Assembly: GCA_033297075.1 (NCBI GenBank)
Contig: MU858078.1
Coordinates: 223,056-287,055 of the forward strand
DNA: 64,000 nt
Origin: Rhypophila decipiens
Taxonomy: Eukaryota; Ascomycota; Sordariomycetes; Sordariales; Naviculisporaceae
Direction: 5' to 3'
Within the stretch, counting starts at the first letter, position 1; every line of letters begins with the position of its first letter. The notes beneath the pieces are model-generated. The model was given only the letters and a program-made list of their open reading frames with translations, searched no databases and was not told where the DNA came from. Below are positions 12,272 through 23,023 of the stretch, one piece after another. Position numbers and translations under genes: made by a program.

Positions 12272-13632
12272 GATGGGGTTTAGACTGGGATTTTGTTAGC
12301 TGTTGGGTTAGAAAGACGGTTTTAATGGTAAGTGAGGGACGTTTAGTAAGAGAGAACAGGTCAGAAAGCATGAGACATGAGATTCCCCACCAATTTTCAT
12401 TTTAAAAGTTACTCTATCCTAGTCTCTAGGGTATTGTATCTAATCGGAGAATGAAGCAGGTCTTGAGGAAACAGCTAAAAGTCGTCATGGTCTGGTTTTG
12501 TTTTGTGGCTATCTTCTTTTGTTCCTCATATACGAGGTATAATAGATATCATGAGTAAATCAGCGACTTCCTGTCATAATTACGACAGACTAAGGATCTA
12601 ATAAGGTCTTATATATCCCAAGTTAGAAACCTAAGCCTGCTTTAAGGTTTAAAGAGACGTTCGGACTAATCCGTGTCCATCAAGTTGAATCATCGCTTTA
12701 AATCCATCCCGCATCATTGTCGTTGAAAGTACTCAGACCAATCTCACTATGATTATCACCTTCTCCAAGCTCTCAAGATCATCTGCTTGTTCAACTGGAA
12801 GAGATATTCATGATTAGTCATGTAAGAATAGGACAGTCCGGAAGTGGCCCCCAGTAGTCCGGCTAAACTGATCTCCTTGCAGCTATTCAGTGTACCTACC
12901 GCTTTTATTTCCATGAATCACAGTCCGTGGTCCGTCCCGGAAATATACAGAGACCGTTTGGACGGGTTTCCCCATACCGACAATCCATGCCACCCAGAGA
13001 ACTGACACGGGAGGAACTTGACCTCCGAACCACGCGCAATGCCACCCGTTAATCATGCCCGGTTCGTCCAAGTTAATTAAAAATTAATTCGTTCCCTTTC
13101 CTTGGCGCTCTGGCTTCCATATTACTTTGTGGGGGATGTTCACTGCCAGTACATGTCAGAGGCTCTGCCGTCGTGGTCATGACCATTGAACACACAAAGC
13201 TTATATCACCAATCTCCAGAGGAATCGTGACTTGCAATAATTTTTCTCAACTCATTGGCTTACCAATGTTGGCCTGCAAGCATTGAGTAATTGGATATTG
13301 ACCAAACGTATAGCTACTAGGCTTCGTTTGACTCTAGTGTTCAAGGTGACCGCGAGAGGGAGCTCTTTAACTTTTAAGTGATATGCCATTACTTACGGCA
13401 GGCTTATCTCGCAACCTGACTTTACCCGGAGATCCTTCAATATTCCCGGTGATCGTGTAGATTTTCAGTCTTCCTTTGGCCCGTTTCGTCACATGGGTCA
13501 GTTGGTCTTGTGATGGCCAGCAAGAGACCATGGATCCATAGTTGATATACCTCGCCATGCCCAGCCTATCCACACCAGAAGAATAGACCAAGAAAACGCA
13601 CATCCAAAGTCAAGCTTTGCGCCGAACACACG
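12272..13632. other. Intergenic region, 1.4 kb
   Basis: AT-rich sequence between two plus-strand secreted-protein genes. It contains the 3' region of the Hce2-like gene and the promoter of the deacetylase gene. No exon pair with sensible splice sites was found on either strand. Confidence 0.6.
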
Positions 13633-14570
13633 ATGCTCGGCGAACAAATCTTCACCCTCCTCCTGGCTGCCGCCGCAGCGCCAACCGCCTTGGCATACCC
13701 GGCCGTCGACCCCATCACATTCCTCAAGCGGGCGGCCAACCCTGGCGTGGTCATCTCGAAATGTACCAACCCGGGAATGCTCGCGCTGGCCTATGACGAC
13801 GGTCCATACCAGTACACCAGCCAGTTGGTTGACATCCTCGACAAGGGCGGCGCAAAGGGGACCTTCTTCTGGACCGGCACGCTGTACGGGTGCATCTACA
13901 AGGAGGCCAAGGCCGTTGAGAAGGCATACAAAGGCGGTCACCAGGTTGCCAGCCATACATGGTATGCCCTACCACCAAACAAAGCTTCCCCCTCATCTGT
14001 ACAGGTCTCGCAAACTAACAGAAGTTAAAAACAGGACCCACAGCAGAATGGGCAGCATGTCAGCCGCCAACATCAAGACGGAAATGACCAAGCTCGAACA
14101 AGCGCTCGTCAACCTCGTCGGCGTAAAGCCAGCGTACATGCGCCCGCCGTATCTCGACACGGGCGGCCAGTTCTTGTCCCAGATGAAGTCGCTCAACTAC
14201 AAGGTCATCACCGACGACATCGACTCGGGCGACTGGAATAACCAATCCCCGCAGCAGAGCCAGCAGCAGTTCCAGCGCGCCGGGGCGAGCGGGATGGGCC
14301 ATATCCCGCTTATGCATGAGGTTTATCCCGGTACTGTGAATACGCTTACGCCCTGGTTGATTAGCTGGGCTAAGCAGAATAATTTGAAGTTGGTTACTGT
14401 TGGTGAGTTTTTTGTCAATCTTTCTTTGCTCTTGTTTGTGGGTTTTGGGTGTAGTTATGGGCATGAGTTCAAGCTAACTGATGATGTTTACAGCCGAGTG
14501 TTTGGGCGATACGGAGGGCATGTATCAGGTTGGAAACTGGACCAAGCAGCAGGGGCCGTATTCTTGCTGA
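13633..14570 (+). CDS. Secreted chitin/polysaccharide deacetylase (CE4, NodB domain)
   Basis: Three exons: 13633-13961, 14035-14402 and 14494-14570. Intron 1 is 73 bp (GTATGC...ACAG). Intron 2 is 91 bp (GTGAGT, branch GCTAAC, CAG). The product is 257 aa with a signal peptide at residues 1-21. All NodB motifs are present: LAYDDGP (Asp pair, motif 1), ASHTWTH completed across the first splice (metal-binding His pair, motif 2), YMRPPYLDTGG (motif 3), DIDSGDW (motif 4) and LMHEV (catalytic His, motif 5). The short last exon ends in GPYSC. The enzyme would remove acetyl groups from chitin or chitin oligomers, altering the wall or hiding chitin from recognition. No carbohydrate-binding module or GPI signal is seen. 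It converges on the glycosyltransferase gene 363 bp downstream. Confidence 0.93.
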
Positions 14571-14933
14571 GCCGATGCTGGGAACTGTGAATCAAGATGT
14601 ACTGTAAATAGTGTCAGTGAAACATGGAAGGAATATATACGTGCATGAGGAGCAGGACTGCAGGAGCAAAGTCTTGCAAACACTGCTTGCATATCACACA
14701 TTTATTGAGTCCGGCGGCGTAGGTGGTGTCGTGATGGTGATTGTACGAGACAGGGATAAATGCGCATGTTCAATTACCGGTGTTTGTCTCAACATGGAAT
14801 CCATTGTACTAAGCCAAAGAAGAAAGCTTGGTTATCCTGAAAGGCTGTCATATCTGTTTGTATATCATACTGTGATCCTCACTACCAACATGAACTCACA
14901 ATCGGACCTGTGGGGGACGACGCCATGTCCAGA
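14571..14933. other. Convergent 3' spacer
   Basis: Shared 3' flank of the deacetylase (plus) and glycosyltransferase (minus) genes. No further gene or repeat is visible. Confidence 0.6.
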
Positions 14934-16658
14934 TCAAGCCCCCTTACTCGTCAAGGCAACAACCTCCCGCTCTACAACCTCCAACGGCTTCCCCCGTCCA
15001 ACTATCTCGGCAACCTCGGCCGCCCGAGCACGATACCTGTCCGGGTTCGTCCTGACCACCTCTTGGACCGCACCAGCAACTTGCTCCGTCGACGGGCGTC
15101 CCGTGTGCAGATTCACTCCCAGACCAGCCCACTCGACTCTAGCAGCCACCTCAATCTTGTCCTCGGTCAGACCAGCAGCAATCATAGGCACCCCGTTAAC
15201 CACACAGTGCGTAAAACCACCGTACCCACCATTGAAGATCATGACGTCCGCATGCTCAAGGATGGCATCATACGGCAAGAAATCCACCACGCGGATCAAG
15301 CCCGCCTTCTCCTGCTCCTCGGGAATCACCACCACCCCGGGGGGCAGCTGAGCGCCCGACTTGCCGAGCAACACGACAAGCAAAATCTTGGCCTGTCCTT
15401 CTCCTTCCTTGCCATCATTCAGCTTTGCCACAGCCGACAAAGTAGGCGCAAGCAACATGCTATAATCCAGCGCCAAAGTCCCCTGCGAAACGACAACGAT
15501 CCGTTTCCTCTCAGGCTTCTCGTCCTGCTTCATTCTCGAATTCCCCAGAATCTCACCTTCCCACCAGTCGGGGAATACAAAATCCGGGCGAACAGGTCGC
15601 TTGGGCAAGCTCCCCGCGAACTTGACATGGGCTGGCATATCCGAGCGGTGATACTCCAGGACAGGATCGCACATTTGCAGCGTCGTCTGATGGGCTGTCA
15701 TGCTGAGGTTGATCATCCACTCGTCCGGCACGTCTTTGCCTCCACAGGCGCGGATATTCTCCCGGAATCCTTGGTATGCTTCGTTAACGACGTACTTGTA
15801 GAATAAATCTCTCATGACCGCGTCACGTTCCTTGACGGCGGCACTGCCGGTCGGGTCTGGCAAAAGACCGAGCGGCATGACGGGTGTATCGACGCTATCG
15901 AGCATCACAGGGGTGACATTGATCCCCAGCGTCTTGGGGACAGTGTCGTAGCCCTCCGGCAAGGCGGCGCCATATTTAAAAGGCAAAAAGCCAAACCACA
16001 TCGTTTCGTTGATGACCAGAATCTCTCTCTCCTTCCCATACTGAACTCTCAGCTGCGCCAACGCAGCCTTGGTCGACTCGAACTGCCCGGCAATCTGGCC
16101 TATGAAAAAGGTCTTGAAATCTTGCCTCATCCGGGGGAGACCTTCTGCAAACTGCTGCCGTTCCATGCCCCATTTTCGGTAAGGGCCCTTGGCGAGGGTG
16201 AGACTTTCATGGACGGGGAAGAATTTGGCCCCGCTCGCTTCGATCAGACGCTGGTGCTGGACTCCTCCGACGAACGTTACGGGGTAGCGCGCGTGGACGA
16301 GGTGTTTGGAGATTTCGCATAGGGGGAGGACATGTCCTGGTGCGGTGGAGGATGTGCAGAGGATTAGGATTGCGGGCAGGGAGTCGGAGGGGGGTGGGAA
16401 TGTTTGAGGGGGGCCGTGGTAGGGCGTTGTTGAGTGGAAGGGGGGACCTCCGGCTCCGGGGGGACCGCCGCCGGGAGGTCCAAAGCCCATGGGAGGTCCT
16501 CCGGGGGGTCCTCCTCCTCCTGGGGGCCCGAATCCGTTAGGGGGCCCTCCTGCTCCTGGAGGTCCAAACCCATTAGGCGGTCCTCCAGGTGGCCCTTGTG
16601 CTGCTCCTGGTGGCGGACCACCGTGGTTTACACCGTTGGGAATAGGGACGGTGGCCAT
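14934..16658 (-). CDS. UDP-glycosyltransferase (GT1 family) with Gly/Pro-rich N-terminus
   Basis: A single-exon 574-aa protein. The C-terminal two thirds match GT1 enzymes. LILCTSSTAPGHVLPLCEIS near residue 98 is the N-domain start with its His. The nucleotide-sugar segment near residue 475 reads MIFNGGYGGFTHCVVNGVPM, followed by TEDKIEVAARVEWAGLGVNL, a layout seen in MGT-type fungal and bacterial enzymes that glycosylate small molecules. Residues 12-75 are a Gly/Pro repeat built on GPPGGPPNGFGPPG, unusual for this family and likely disordered. There is no signal peptide, so it should be cytosolic. The acceptor cannot be inferred. In the usual H/NGG motif this protein has Asn. It converges with the deacetylase and is followed upstream by a long gap. 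Confidence 0.88.
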   Translation of the reverse strand: MATVPIPNGVNHGGPPPGAAQGPPGGPPNGFGPPGAGGPPNGFGPPGGGGPPGGPPMGFGPPGGGPPGAGGPPFHSTTPYHGPPQTFPPPSDSLPAILILCTSSTAPGHVLPLCEISKHLVHARYPVTFVGGVQHQRLIEASGAKFFPVHESLTLAKGPYRKWGMERQQFAEGLPRMRQDFKTFFIGQIAGQFESTKAALAQLRVQYGKEREILVINETMWFGFLPFKYGAALPEGYDTVPKTLGINVTPVMLDSVDTPVMPLGLLPDPTGSAAVKERDAVMRDLFYKYVVNEAYQGFRENIRACGGKDVPDEWMINLSMTAHQTTLQMCDPVLEYHRSDMPAHVKFAGSLPKRPVRPDFVFPDWWEGEILGNSRMKQDEKPERKRIVVVSQGTLALDYSMLLAPTLSAVAKLNDGKEGEGQAKILLVVLLGKSGAQLPPGVVVIPEEQEKAGLIRVVDFLPYDAILEHADVMIFNGGYGGFTHCVVNGVPMIAAGLTEDKIEVAARVEWAGLGVNLHTGRPSTEQVAGAVQEVVRTNPDRYRARAAEVAEIVGRGKPLEVVEREVVALTSKGA

Positions 16659-18219
16659 GTTTGGTTAGACAACGAGATACGAGCTCGTATGGTCCGAAAG
16701 GTAGTTGGTTGTCCAAGATAGAAGGCCGTTGTAGATGCAAATATTTGAATGAAGGTTGATGTCGGTGAGATGTGTTGTTCGTTGTCAGACTCTTCCAGAC
16801 ACGCACCGGCTCGGGGCGCCGAGAAGACGATGGAGAAACCTCGTGCCTCCTTTTATAGCAAGCGCTATGCGTGTTTCGGTCCAGTGCTGCGTAGTACAGA
16901 GTGGCACGGCATCATGGGAAGCACGTTCGGCACCGGGCCACAAGCGAACGCCGTCCACTGCAGCAGATATTACACAGGCCCGGATGCCCCCACGATGGCA
17001 GCCTGAGAGCATACAGTCCACAGTAATGTGCTGATATGCAAAGGAACAGGCATATTGGCAAATGGTCGGAGGTCGGAGGTCGGGAGTAGGAGTCTGCGGC
17101 TTTCTTTCTATCCATGAGTCGAGCCAGGGCTTGATACGCATATGTCATAAGCTGATCCGGATGTTGGCTGCTGGGTTCCAAGGGTCTCGATATTAGCCAG
17201 GCGACCTTTGGTGAGCTGTGCCTCTGGCTATTGGTCGGACATGGATATATGAGACACAAACGTTCAAAGCCATAGATGCTTCTGGAGACCGTAATAAAGC
17301 GGGTGGTGATAATCGGTCCCGAGAAAAGGCGAAATGCTGGTACTACCATCTACACTTGATGTTAATCGGAGATAGAACCTCGGTTGAGAAGACGAATTCA
17401 TGGCCTTTTCCCAGGAAAGGGGAAGTCCGACGAGGTAGCAGCAGCCAAGAAGATTGAACCCTGTTGGACAAAATATATATATACAGCGTAGTTGCATGAA
17501 AGGTGTTGGAGTGGTATCCATGAAATCTCCACTTAGATATATAGAAAATCATGTCCGGAGCTCCGACTTCACAAATGGACTCACCTTGGCTTGGACTTGC
17601 CGACCTCTCTGGGACGGGCTTTAGCGGACCGATCTCGTGCCAGTTCACTCGACGGACCTCTGCTGAGCGGCGCTCGCGTTTTGCCGCTTTAGCCAGATTG
17701 TTCCCAAGCAATCGGCGAACGGCCAACAAACCGGGTAATGCTTCCTCTCGAGCCTTGAATTCGAATTCTGGAAGCACTCAGTACCAGGCGCTGTGAAATT
17801 TGTTCTGTTGTTGATTCACGTGATAGCACTACTCGTAAAACAGACCAAGACGGGGTTTGCTGGAAGTCAAAGGCTAGACGGAAGGGACATTGCGGGTCAA
17901 AAGCTGGTGAAAGAGACCCTTTGCTCACTGTTTGTCAATCATAGATACATGACATCGCCTAGATTCTGGCGCTTGTTGAAAGCCACCGACATCTATACTG
18001 CCAATCCCGCCCGCTCATCACTACCCTCTGTTGAAGGAAATACGGTATACGCCCTGAACTATACGGTCTACGGCACTGGAATACAGGCCATCCATGTATA
18101 TATATCAAGAGCCCTCCCCCAGGGAGTCTCTCTCCCTCTCACTCTCTTCTTAATCTTCAATACAATCTTTCCACCTACTCATCTTACCTCGTAACACCCT
18201 CGCCATCGAAGCAATCCCT
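16659..18219. other. Intergenic region, 1.6 kb
   Basis: Promoter of the glycosyltransferase gene at the left and 3' flank of the methyltransferase gene at the right. A minus-strand open frame at 17777-17590 ends next to a good GTGAGT donor and reads like basic coding sequence (NWHEIGPLKPVPERSASPSQ), but it has no ATG and no downstream partner exon, so it is not called. Confidence 0.5.
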
Positions 18220-18915
18220 TCAAGCAGTCGGCTTCTTGGCATAAACAAACAAATGCGGCTCCTCCCAAATATCTCCCTCGCCACAAATCCCGGCCTCAAC
18301 GGCCCCCTTGGGCAGATATTGGCTCCTCATTTCCTCGACAATCTCAAACCCGGCATCCTTCACTGCAGCAAGTGCGTCCTCAGGTCCCAAGCTTGAGACA
18401 ACAGTCGGCCTGCCCATCCACGACAAGTTCAGATTATCAGCGTCAAGCGGCACAGTCGACCAGACCAAAAACCCGCCCGGCTTGAGAAACCCAAAGACCC
18501 TCTTCAACGTCGCCCGAATCTCGTCCTGCGAGACACCAGCAATAAGACTAAAGTACGCAGTCACGGCATCGAATGACTCAGAAGGCGGGTTGAAATCCCG
18601 GATATCAAGCTTCTCGAATTTAGCTTTGGTCACGCGTTCACGAGCGGCGTCAATCATGGCGCCCGAAATGTCGATGCCGAGAACGTCGTGGCCTTTTTCG
18701 GCGAGGAGGTAGCAGACTGGTTTGCCCGTGCCACAGCCGATGTCGACGATTTTGGCACCGGATGAGGGAAGTTGATCGAGCAGCCAGCGTATGGATTTAT
18801 GCTGCGTGTCGAGATTTTCAAAGGCTGTTTCGTAGGCTGGGCCGACCGCGTCAAAGAGTTGCTCTGCTGAGAGGGGTGTTGGCGCGGGAGCCTCTGCTGT
18901 TTCGGTTGCAGTCAT
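18220..18915 (-). CDS. Class I SAM-dependent methyltransferase
   Basis: A single-exon 231-aa protein of normal length for this family. The SAM-binding motif I is KIVDIGCGTGKPV (about residues 55-67). The acidic end of strand 2 follows in VLGIDISGAMIDAARERV, and motif IV is FDAVTAYFSLI. The fold belongs to the Methyltransf_25/11 group. The N-terminal SAEQLFDAVGPAYETAF helix is typical of small-molecule methyltransferases. The substrate is unknown. The protein ends in VYAKKPTA with no targeting signal, so it is probably cytosolic. It lies head-to-tail with the SET gene, 578 bp apart, on the same strand. Confidence 0.88.
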   Translation of the reverse strand: MTATETAEAPAPTPLSAEQLFDAVGPAYETAFENLDTQHKSIRWLLDQLPSSGAKIVDIGCGTGKPVCYLLAEKGHDVLGIDISGAMIDAARERVTKAKFEKLDIRDFNPPSESFDAVTAYFSLIAGVSQDEIRATLKRVFGFLKPGGFLVWSTVPLDADNLNLSWMGRPTVVSSLGPEDALAAVKDAGFEIVEEMRSQYLPKGAVEAGICGEGDIWEEPHLFVYAKKPTA

Positions 18916-19493
18916 TTTGCCGGTTGAGAGTGATGGAGATTGGTTTACGAGGAGATTGAGCGGCTAAGTTGTTGGGACCGATGACAGACTGATCTCGCGG
19001 GATAACGACTTGTTCAATGGTTGAAAGGTATGCTGAAAAGGTAGATGATAAGGTGAGCTGGTAATACCGATCTTGAACGCGGGGTCGCGGCCGGGATTGA
19101 CGACTGACCATGTAGCTACCGGGCTTATCGACCACTGATCCTGTCTCTGGAATCGCCGAACAAACCGAGCAGATGGAGCGTGAACAAGTTCCACGAAGAA
19201 TCAGTTGCAATGTGATGTAGTGGTGTGATATATGCACATATATACACACCAGACGTGAACCAACAACAGAAAAAGGAACGAAAACATCATGAGAGGGACC
19301 TGATGTGATGAGACATGTTACGGATGGGTGGGTTGAAACGAGCTCTCCCATTTGCCCAGTGTCCTGCATGGTTGCAGCGTGGCTTGACACCATCGCCAAC
19401 CTGCAGAAAATGCTCAACGAGAATCCGAGATTTTCGCTTTTGCCACCTCCAAGACCATCACCCCTGACTCCTGCGACATAAAATGAGGTGAGA
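18916..19493. other. Spacer between methyltransferase and SET genes
   Basis: Promoter of the methyltransferase gene and 3' flank of the SET gene. A 278-codon minus-strand frame crosses it but has no family features and overlaps both real genes in another frame, so it is not a gene. Confidence 0.6.
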
Positions 19494-20891
19494 CTACTGT
19501 ACTGGCAGATTATACGATAGCGTTCGAATGGCAGCAAGCAAAACCATTTCGCATTGCTGTCGATATTCCACCGCCAGGTCCTGGTTTCGATTGTCTGAAT
19601 CTGCGGACCACATCCCCCCAGTAGCCTCAAGGAGCTGATAATCATGTTGGACTTTCGCATACAACGCCTGCTGGATTCGCGTGACAAGATCTTGCAATAC
19701 GTCAGGAACCTGGCCTGCAGTGCTAGGATCGGGATCAGTCGATATCAAGCTCTCGATGATCCTCTTCTCGTCGTCTGAGGACATGGCAAACGCAAGATCG
19801 TAGATCAGTGCCGGCTCAACGTGTGAGAATTGGGGAAGAGTATGGAGTTGGGAAGCATTAGCATTCAGTTGCCTCGACCTTCCCAGCAGCGACCCTGGGT
19901 GCGTTATCGGCTCGAGAGAAATCAAAAAGTCCTTTGGTTTGTCGCCATTTTCCTGCTCGCCGCCTCTCTTCCTGACATGGACATAATCGTTGTGAAGGTC
20001 TAGGGTCTCGGGGAGAATAAATCCGTAACCGAGGAGAAGCTCGCTGTTCGACTTTAGCCCATAGTTGTTGTAGACTTGCTCTCCAGGCTGGTAAGAGTCT
20101 TTGCAGATCAGTCGACAAGAGTTTGGGTCAGAAGAAACGTCCCATTCATAGCGGGCCGTCATGGAATGGTTTGCGATATCGAAGAGAGGCTGCAAGACAG
20201 AAAAGTCGTCGAGCTCGCAGTCGGCAGGCAGCAAGGATGATGTCTCTTTTCGGACTGCTTCGGAGAGGATGAGAGAAGGCCGGAAGCTGCGGCTGGTAAA
20301 GATGCAAAAGGCCCAGTTATAGAGCATTTTGGTGTAATCCTGCCAGTTTGAAAAGTCTTCTTCCTTGAGGATCTTTCTCGCCTGTTTGAACTCGCGCTTG
20401 ACATTGGCCTGTATTTCTTGGACGGCCACATGGGCATTGGTTCCCTCGAGCACGTCCAGGTCCTCCTCGGGCCAGAAAGCCGGCAGTATCCATGAGTTGA
20501 TCTGATCTGGCTGAGGAAGGGTGGCTATATACGGCCTCCAGAATGATTCCTTGTCTTTGAGGTACTCATGCACGAGGAAGAAGCGGCCGATGACATGTGG
20601 GGGGACCTCATCCATGAACCGGGGAGGAAAGGTCGGGTTAGCTGTTTCTTTCCGAGGAAGTGGCCCACCACTCAGAGCATTGAGATACGACAAAGTGATG
20701 TTGTATGGACAAGAAACGGCAGCAAAGCCTTCTGCGTCGTTGGCAGGAAGGGGAGATGCCGACTCCTTGACGCGGAGCGAGAATTTTGTCGTGTCGTCAT
20801 TGTAAATCTCGACCGAGGGATGGAGGTAGGCGCCGTGCTTGGTTGCCCATTCGGTGAGTTCGGCAAAACGCCTAGTGTCTCCTTCTTTCAT
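19494..20891 (-). CDS. SET-domain protein lysine methyltransferase (SETD3/LSMT class)
   Basis: A single-exon 465-aa protein. The split SET domain starts near residue 15 (WATKHGAYLHPSVEIY). It ends with the catalytic and pseudoknot motifs: DDFSVLQPLFDIANHS gives the NHS SAM-binding core, and GEQVYNNYGLKSNSELLLGYGF gives the NYG/tyrosine motif. An alpha-helical Rubisco-LSMT-like substrate-binding region follows to the C-terminus. Fungal members of this class (RKM/SETD3-like) methylate ribosomal or other non-histone proteins, so a cytosolic or nuclear role on such a substrate is inferred. No Cys-rich post-SET is present, as usual for the class. The start is the first ATG of the frame; it gives a normal length. 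Confidence 0.85.
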   Translation of the reverse strand: MKEGDTRRFAELTEWATKHGAYLHPSVEIYNDDTTKFSLRVKESASPLPANDAEGFAAVSCPYNITLSYLNALSGGPLPRKETANPTFPPRFMDEVPPHVIGRFFLVHEYLKDKESFWRPYIATLPQPDQINSWILPAFWPEEDLDVLEGTNAHVAVQEIQANVKREFKQARKILKEEDFSNWQDYTKMLYNWAFCIFTSRSFRPSLILSEAVRKETSSLLPADCELDDFSVLQPLFDIANHSMTARYEWDVSSDPNSCRLICKDSYQPGEQVYNNYGLKSNSELLLGYGFILPETLDLHNDYVHVRKRGGEQENGDKPKDFLISLEPITHPGSLLGRSRQLNANASQLHTLPQFSHVEPALIYDLAFAMSSDDEKRIIESLISTDPDPSTAGQVPDVLQDLVTRIQQALYAKVQHDYQLLEATGGMWSADSDNRNQDLAVEYRQQCEMVLLAAIRTLSYNLPVQ

Positions 20892-21411
20892 TCTGGGGTT
20901 TGGTGGGAAGGCCGAATTTTCCGGAAATTTGTCCTGACTACCTTCTTCCCTTCGCTGTCAAATCCTCAATTTCTTGTCGCCCGAATTTGACTAGGAATTT
21001 GACCAACTTTGGCGGCCGACAAATGCCTTAGTCAGCAGTCCACCAAACCTAAAGTGGGGGAAACGACTGCCCAATCGCAGACTTGGTACTGCAGCCCGTA
21101 TAAATAAGTCATTTCAGGGCTTCATCCCCTATTTTCTTCAGTGCATCAAACCGTAATACGGGCATATGAATGGCACCGGGAAGGAACATATGCAGAGCCG
21201 TAGATCTTTCTGTTCCTTTCCATGACGGCTCGGATATCTCGTCCAATCGCCGATTGCCGGTATATAGCACAGGATGAGGGACGCGTTCTCTTTTGATGTT
21301 CTCATGCCCGACATCATCGGCCCCTCCCCCAGGTCGGACGTATTCCAAGATTCGACTTCTTCAACAACATCGTGACCTTGCAACTCAATCTCCATATCCC
21401 AAGTTTTCAAG
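20892..21411. promoter_or_regulatory. Divergent promoter, SET gene and esterase gene
   Basis: The 520-bp space separates divergently transcribed genes, so both promoters must lie here. A TATA-like TATAAATAAG is at about 21099. No specific factor site can be defended. Confidence 0.5.
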
Positions 21412-22817
21412 ATGGCCTCAGAAGTACTCGACCGGATTCTGAACAAGCATGTCATCGAGCTGAATGGAAATGAAGTTGTCGGCAGCACAAAAGACAAGCT
21501 CGCCGGCGCGGCCTTCATTGTCGTCAGCAAGGACAAGGTGCTCTACCAAGGAGCAGCTGGATATGTTTCTCTTCCTGAATCTTTTTCGTCCCCAGCTCCG
21601 GCACCGTTTTCTGCGACTAGGTCCTTCACTTGGGTGGCATCCATGACCAAGGTCTTCACCTCGACGTGTCTGATGCACCAAATTGAGCGAGGAGGCACCA
21701 ACATTGGATTGGGATTCGATGTGCGCGCCCACTCGCAGGAGCTGGCAAGTCTGGGGCTGGTCCTCAAAGGCTTCCAAACAAGAAGCGATGGAGTTGAGGA
21801 GCCTGTTTTGGAGCAGTTGGATAACCTGAAGTCGATCACTATAGGGTAAGATAACGGTCCCGGATCTGATGATATAAGCCTCGGCTTGGTCTGCACTTTG
21901 CTCACTCTCAAGTGTAACCTCCCAGACACCTCCTCACCCATACAGCTGGCTTGGGCTATGACATTGCAGACCCTGACCTTACAAAATGGTCTCAGCTGAC
22001 CGGACGAAAGGTCAACAATCTCTCCTTCACTCTAGAAGGCTGGAGCACACCTCTGAAGTTCGCCCCAGGGCAAGGGTGGTACTACGGCAGCGCCCTCGAC
22101 TGGGCAGGTCATTTCCTCGAGCGCGACAGCGGCAAAAGCCTGGGCGAGTACATGGCGCAGTACATCTTTGAGCCGCTCGGCTTGCACCACACGACATTTC
22201 GATCAGAGAAACTTCTAGCGACCACGAAGGATGTCGACCCCGTGAGATGCACTTCCAGGGATCCGAACACCGGTGAGCTGGTGACAACCCCGCTTCCCGT
22301 TCCAGTGGATCCCCCGGTTGAAAGCGGCGGGGCGGGCCTGTGGACGACAGCCGAGGACTACTCCAAGCTCCTGCAGGAGCTACTCAAGGCCAAAGCTGGT
22401 GATTCCGAGGCTGTTCTCAAGAAAGAGTCAGTAGACGAGATGTTTCGACCGCAGCTTAACGAGGTGCAGCATGCGATGCTCAAGGCCTTGACCGACATGT
22501 TCCACGACGGCATGGTGCCCGAGTTTCCTCCAGGCATGCCCATCAACCACGGACTAGCAGGTATCATCAACATGGAAGATGTCCCGGGCAAGAGGAGGAA
22601 AGGCAGCATGATGTGGCAGGGCATGGCGGGGAGCAAGTGGTGGATCGACCCAGAGACCGGGATCGGGGCGGCGTTGATTGTGAATATCATCAAGGATGCT
22701 GATCCGGTCGTCATAAAGCTCTACGACGAACTGGAGCGGGCTGTATATGCGCAGTTGGTGCCCGAGGAGATGGGCAAGAAGACGGCACTTCGGTCTGGGA
22801 CGCAGTATGAAGTTTGA
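21412..22817 (+). CDS. Beta-lactamase-family serine hydrolase/transesterase
   Basis: Two exons, 21412-21845 and 21926-22817, separated by an 80-bp intron (GTAAGA...CCCAG). Splicing creates the canonical segment HLLTHTAGLGYD. The 441-aa protein has the SxxK nucleophile motif at Ser77-Lys80 (SMTK), the Tyr element in the WYYGSALDW segment, and a C-terminal GMAGSKWWIDP. This is the class C beta-lactamase/esterase fold that in fungi includes LovD-type acyltransferases and EstB-like esterases. No signal peptide is present, so it is probably cytosolic and more likely an ester hydrolase or acyltransferase than an antibiotic-resistance enzyme. It lies between the SET and MFS genes; a metabolite-tailoring role is possible but unproven. 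Confidence 0.88.
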
Positions 22818-23023
22818 GACTGGTCCAAGTTTGCCATTTACCCAACTTGATCAAATACGACGAATTATATCTGACTAAACCATACCGGAATAGTGTCTAT
22901 TGACAAGCAGCATCCCCCACCTGTATCTGTTTTCAAACACCATAGACCATCACATTCACGCCCAGTACATCATCAACTTGAACATGCCACCGCAACAAGG
23001 AACCCAGCCATGGATGGTCCTTT

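Noticed and set aside
17590..17777. Minus-strand frame ending at a GTGAGT donor
   Set aside because: No ATG in frame, no acceptor exon found downstream, and no family match.
18851..19687. 278-codon minus-strand open frame
   Set aside because: It overlaps both the methyltransferase and SET genes in a different frame, and its composition shows no domain or signal.
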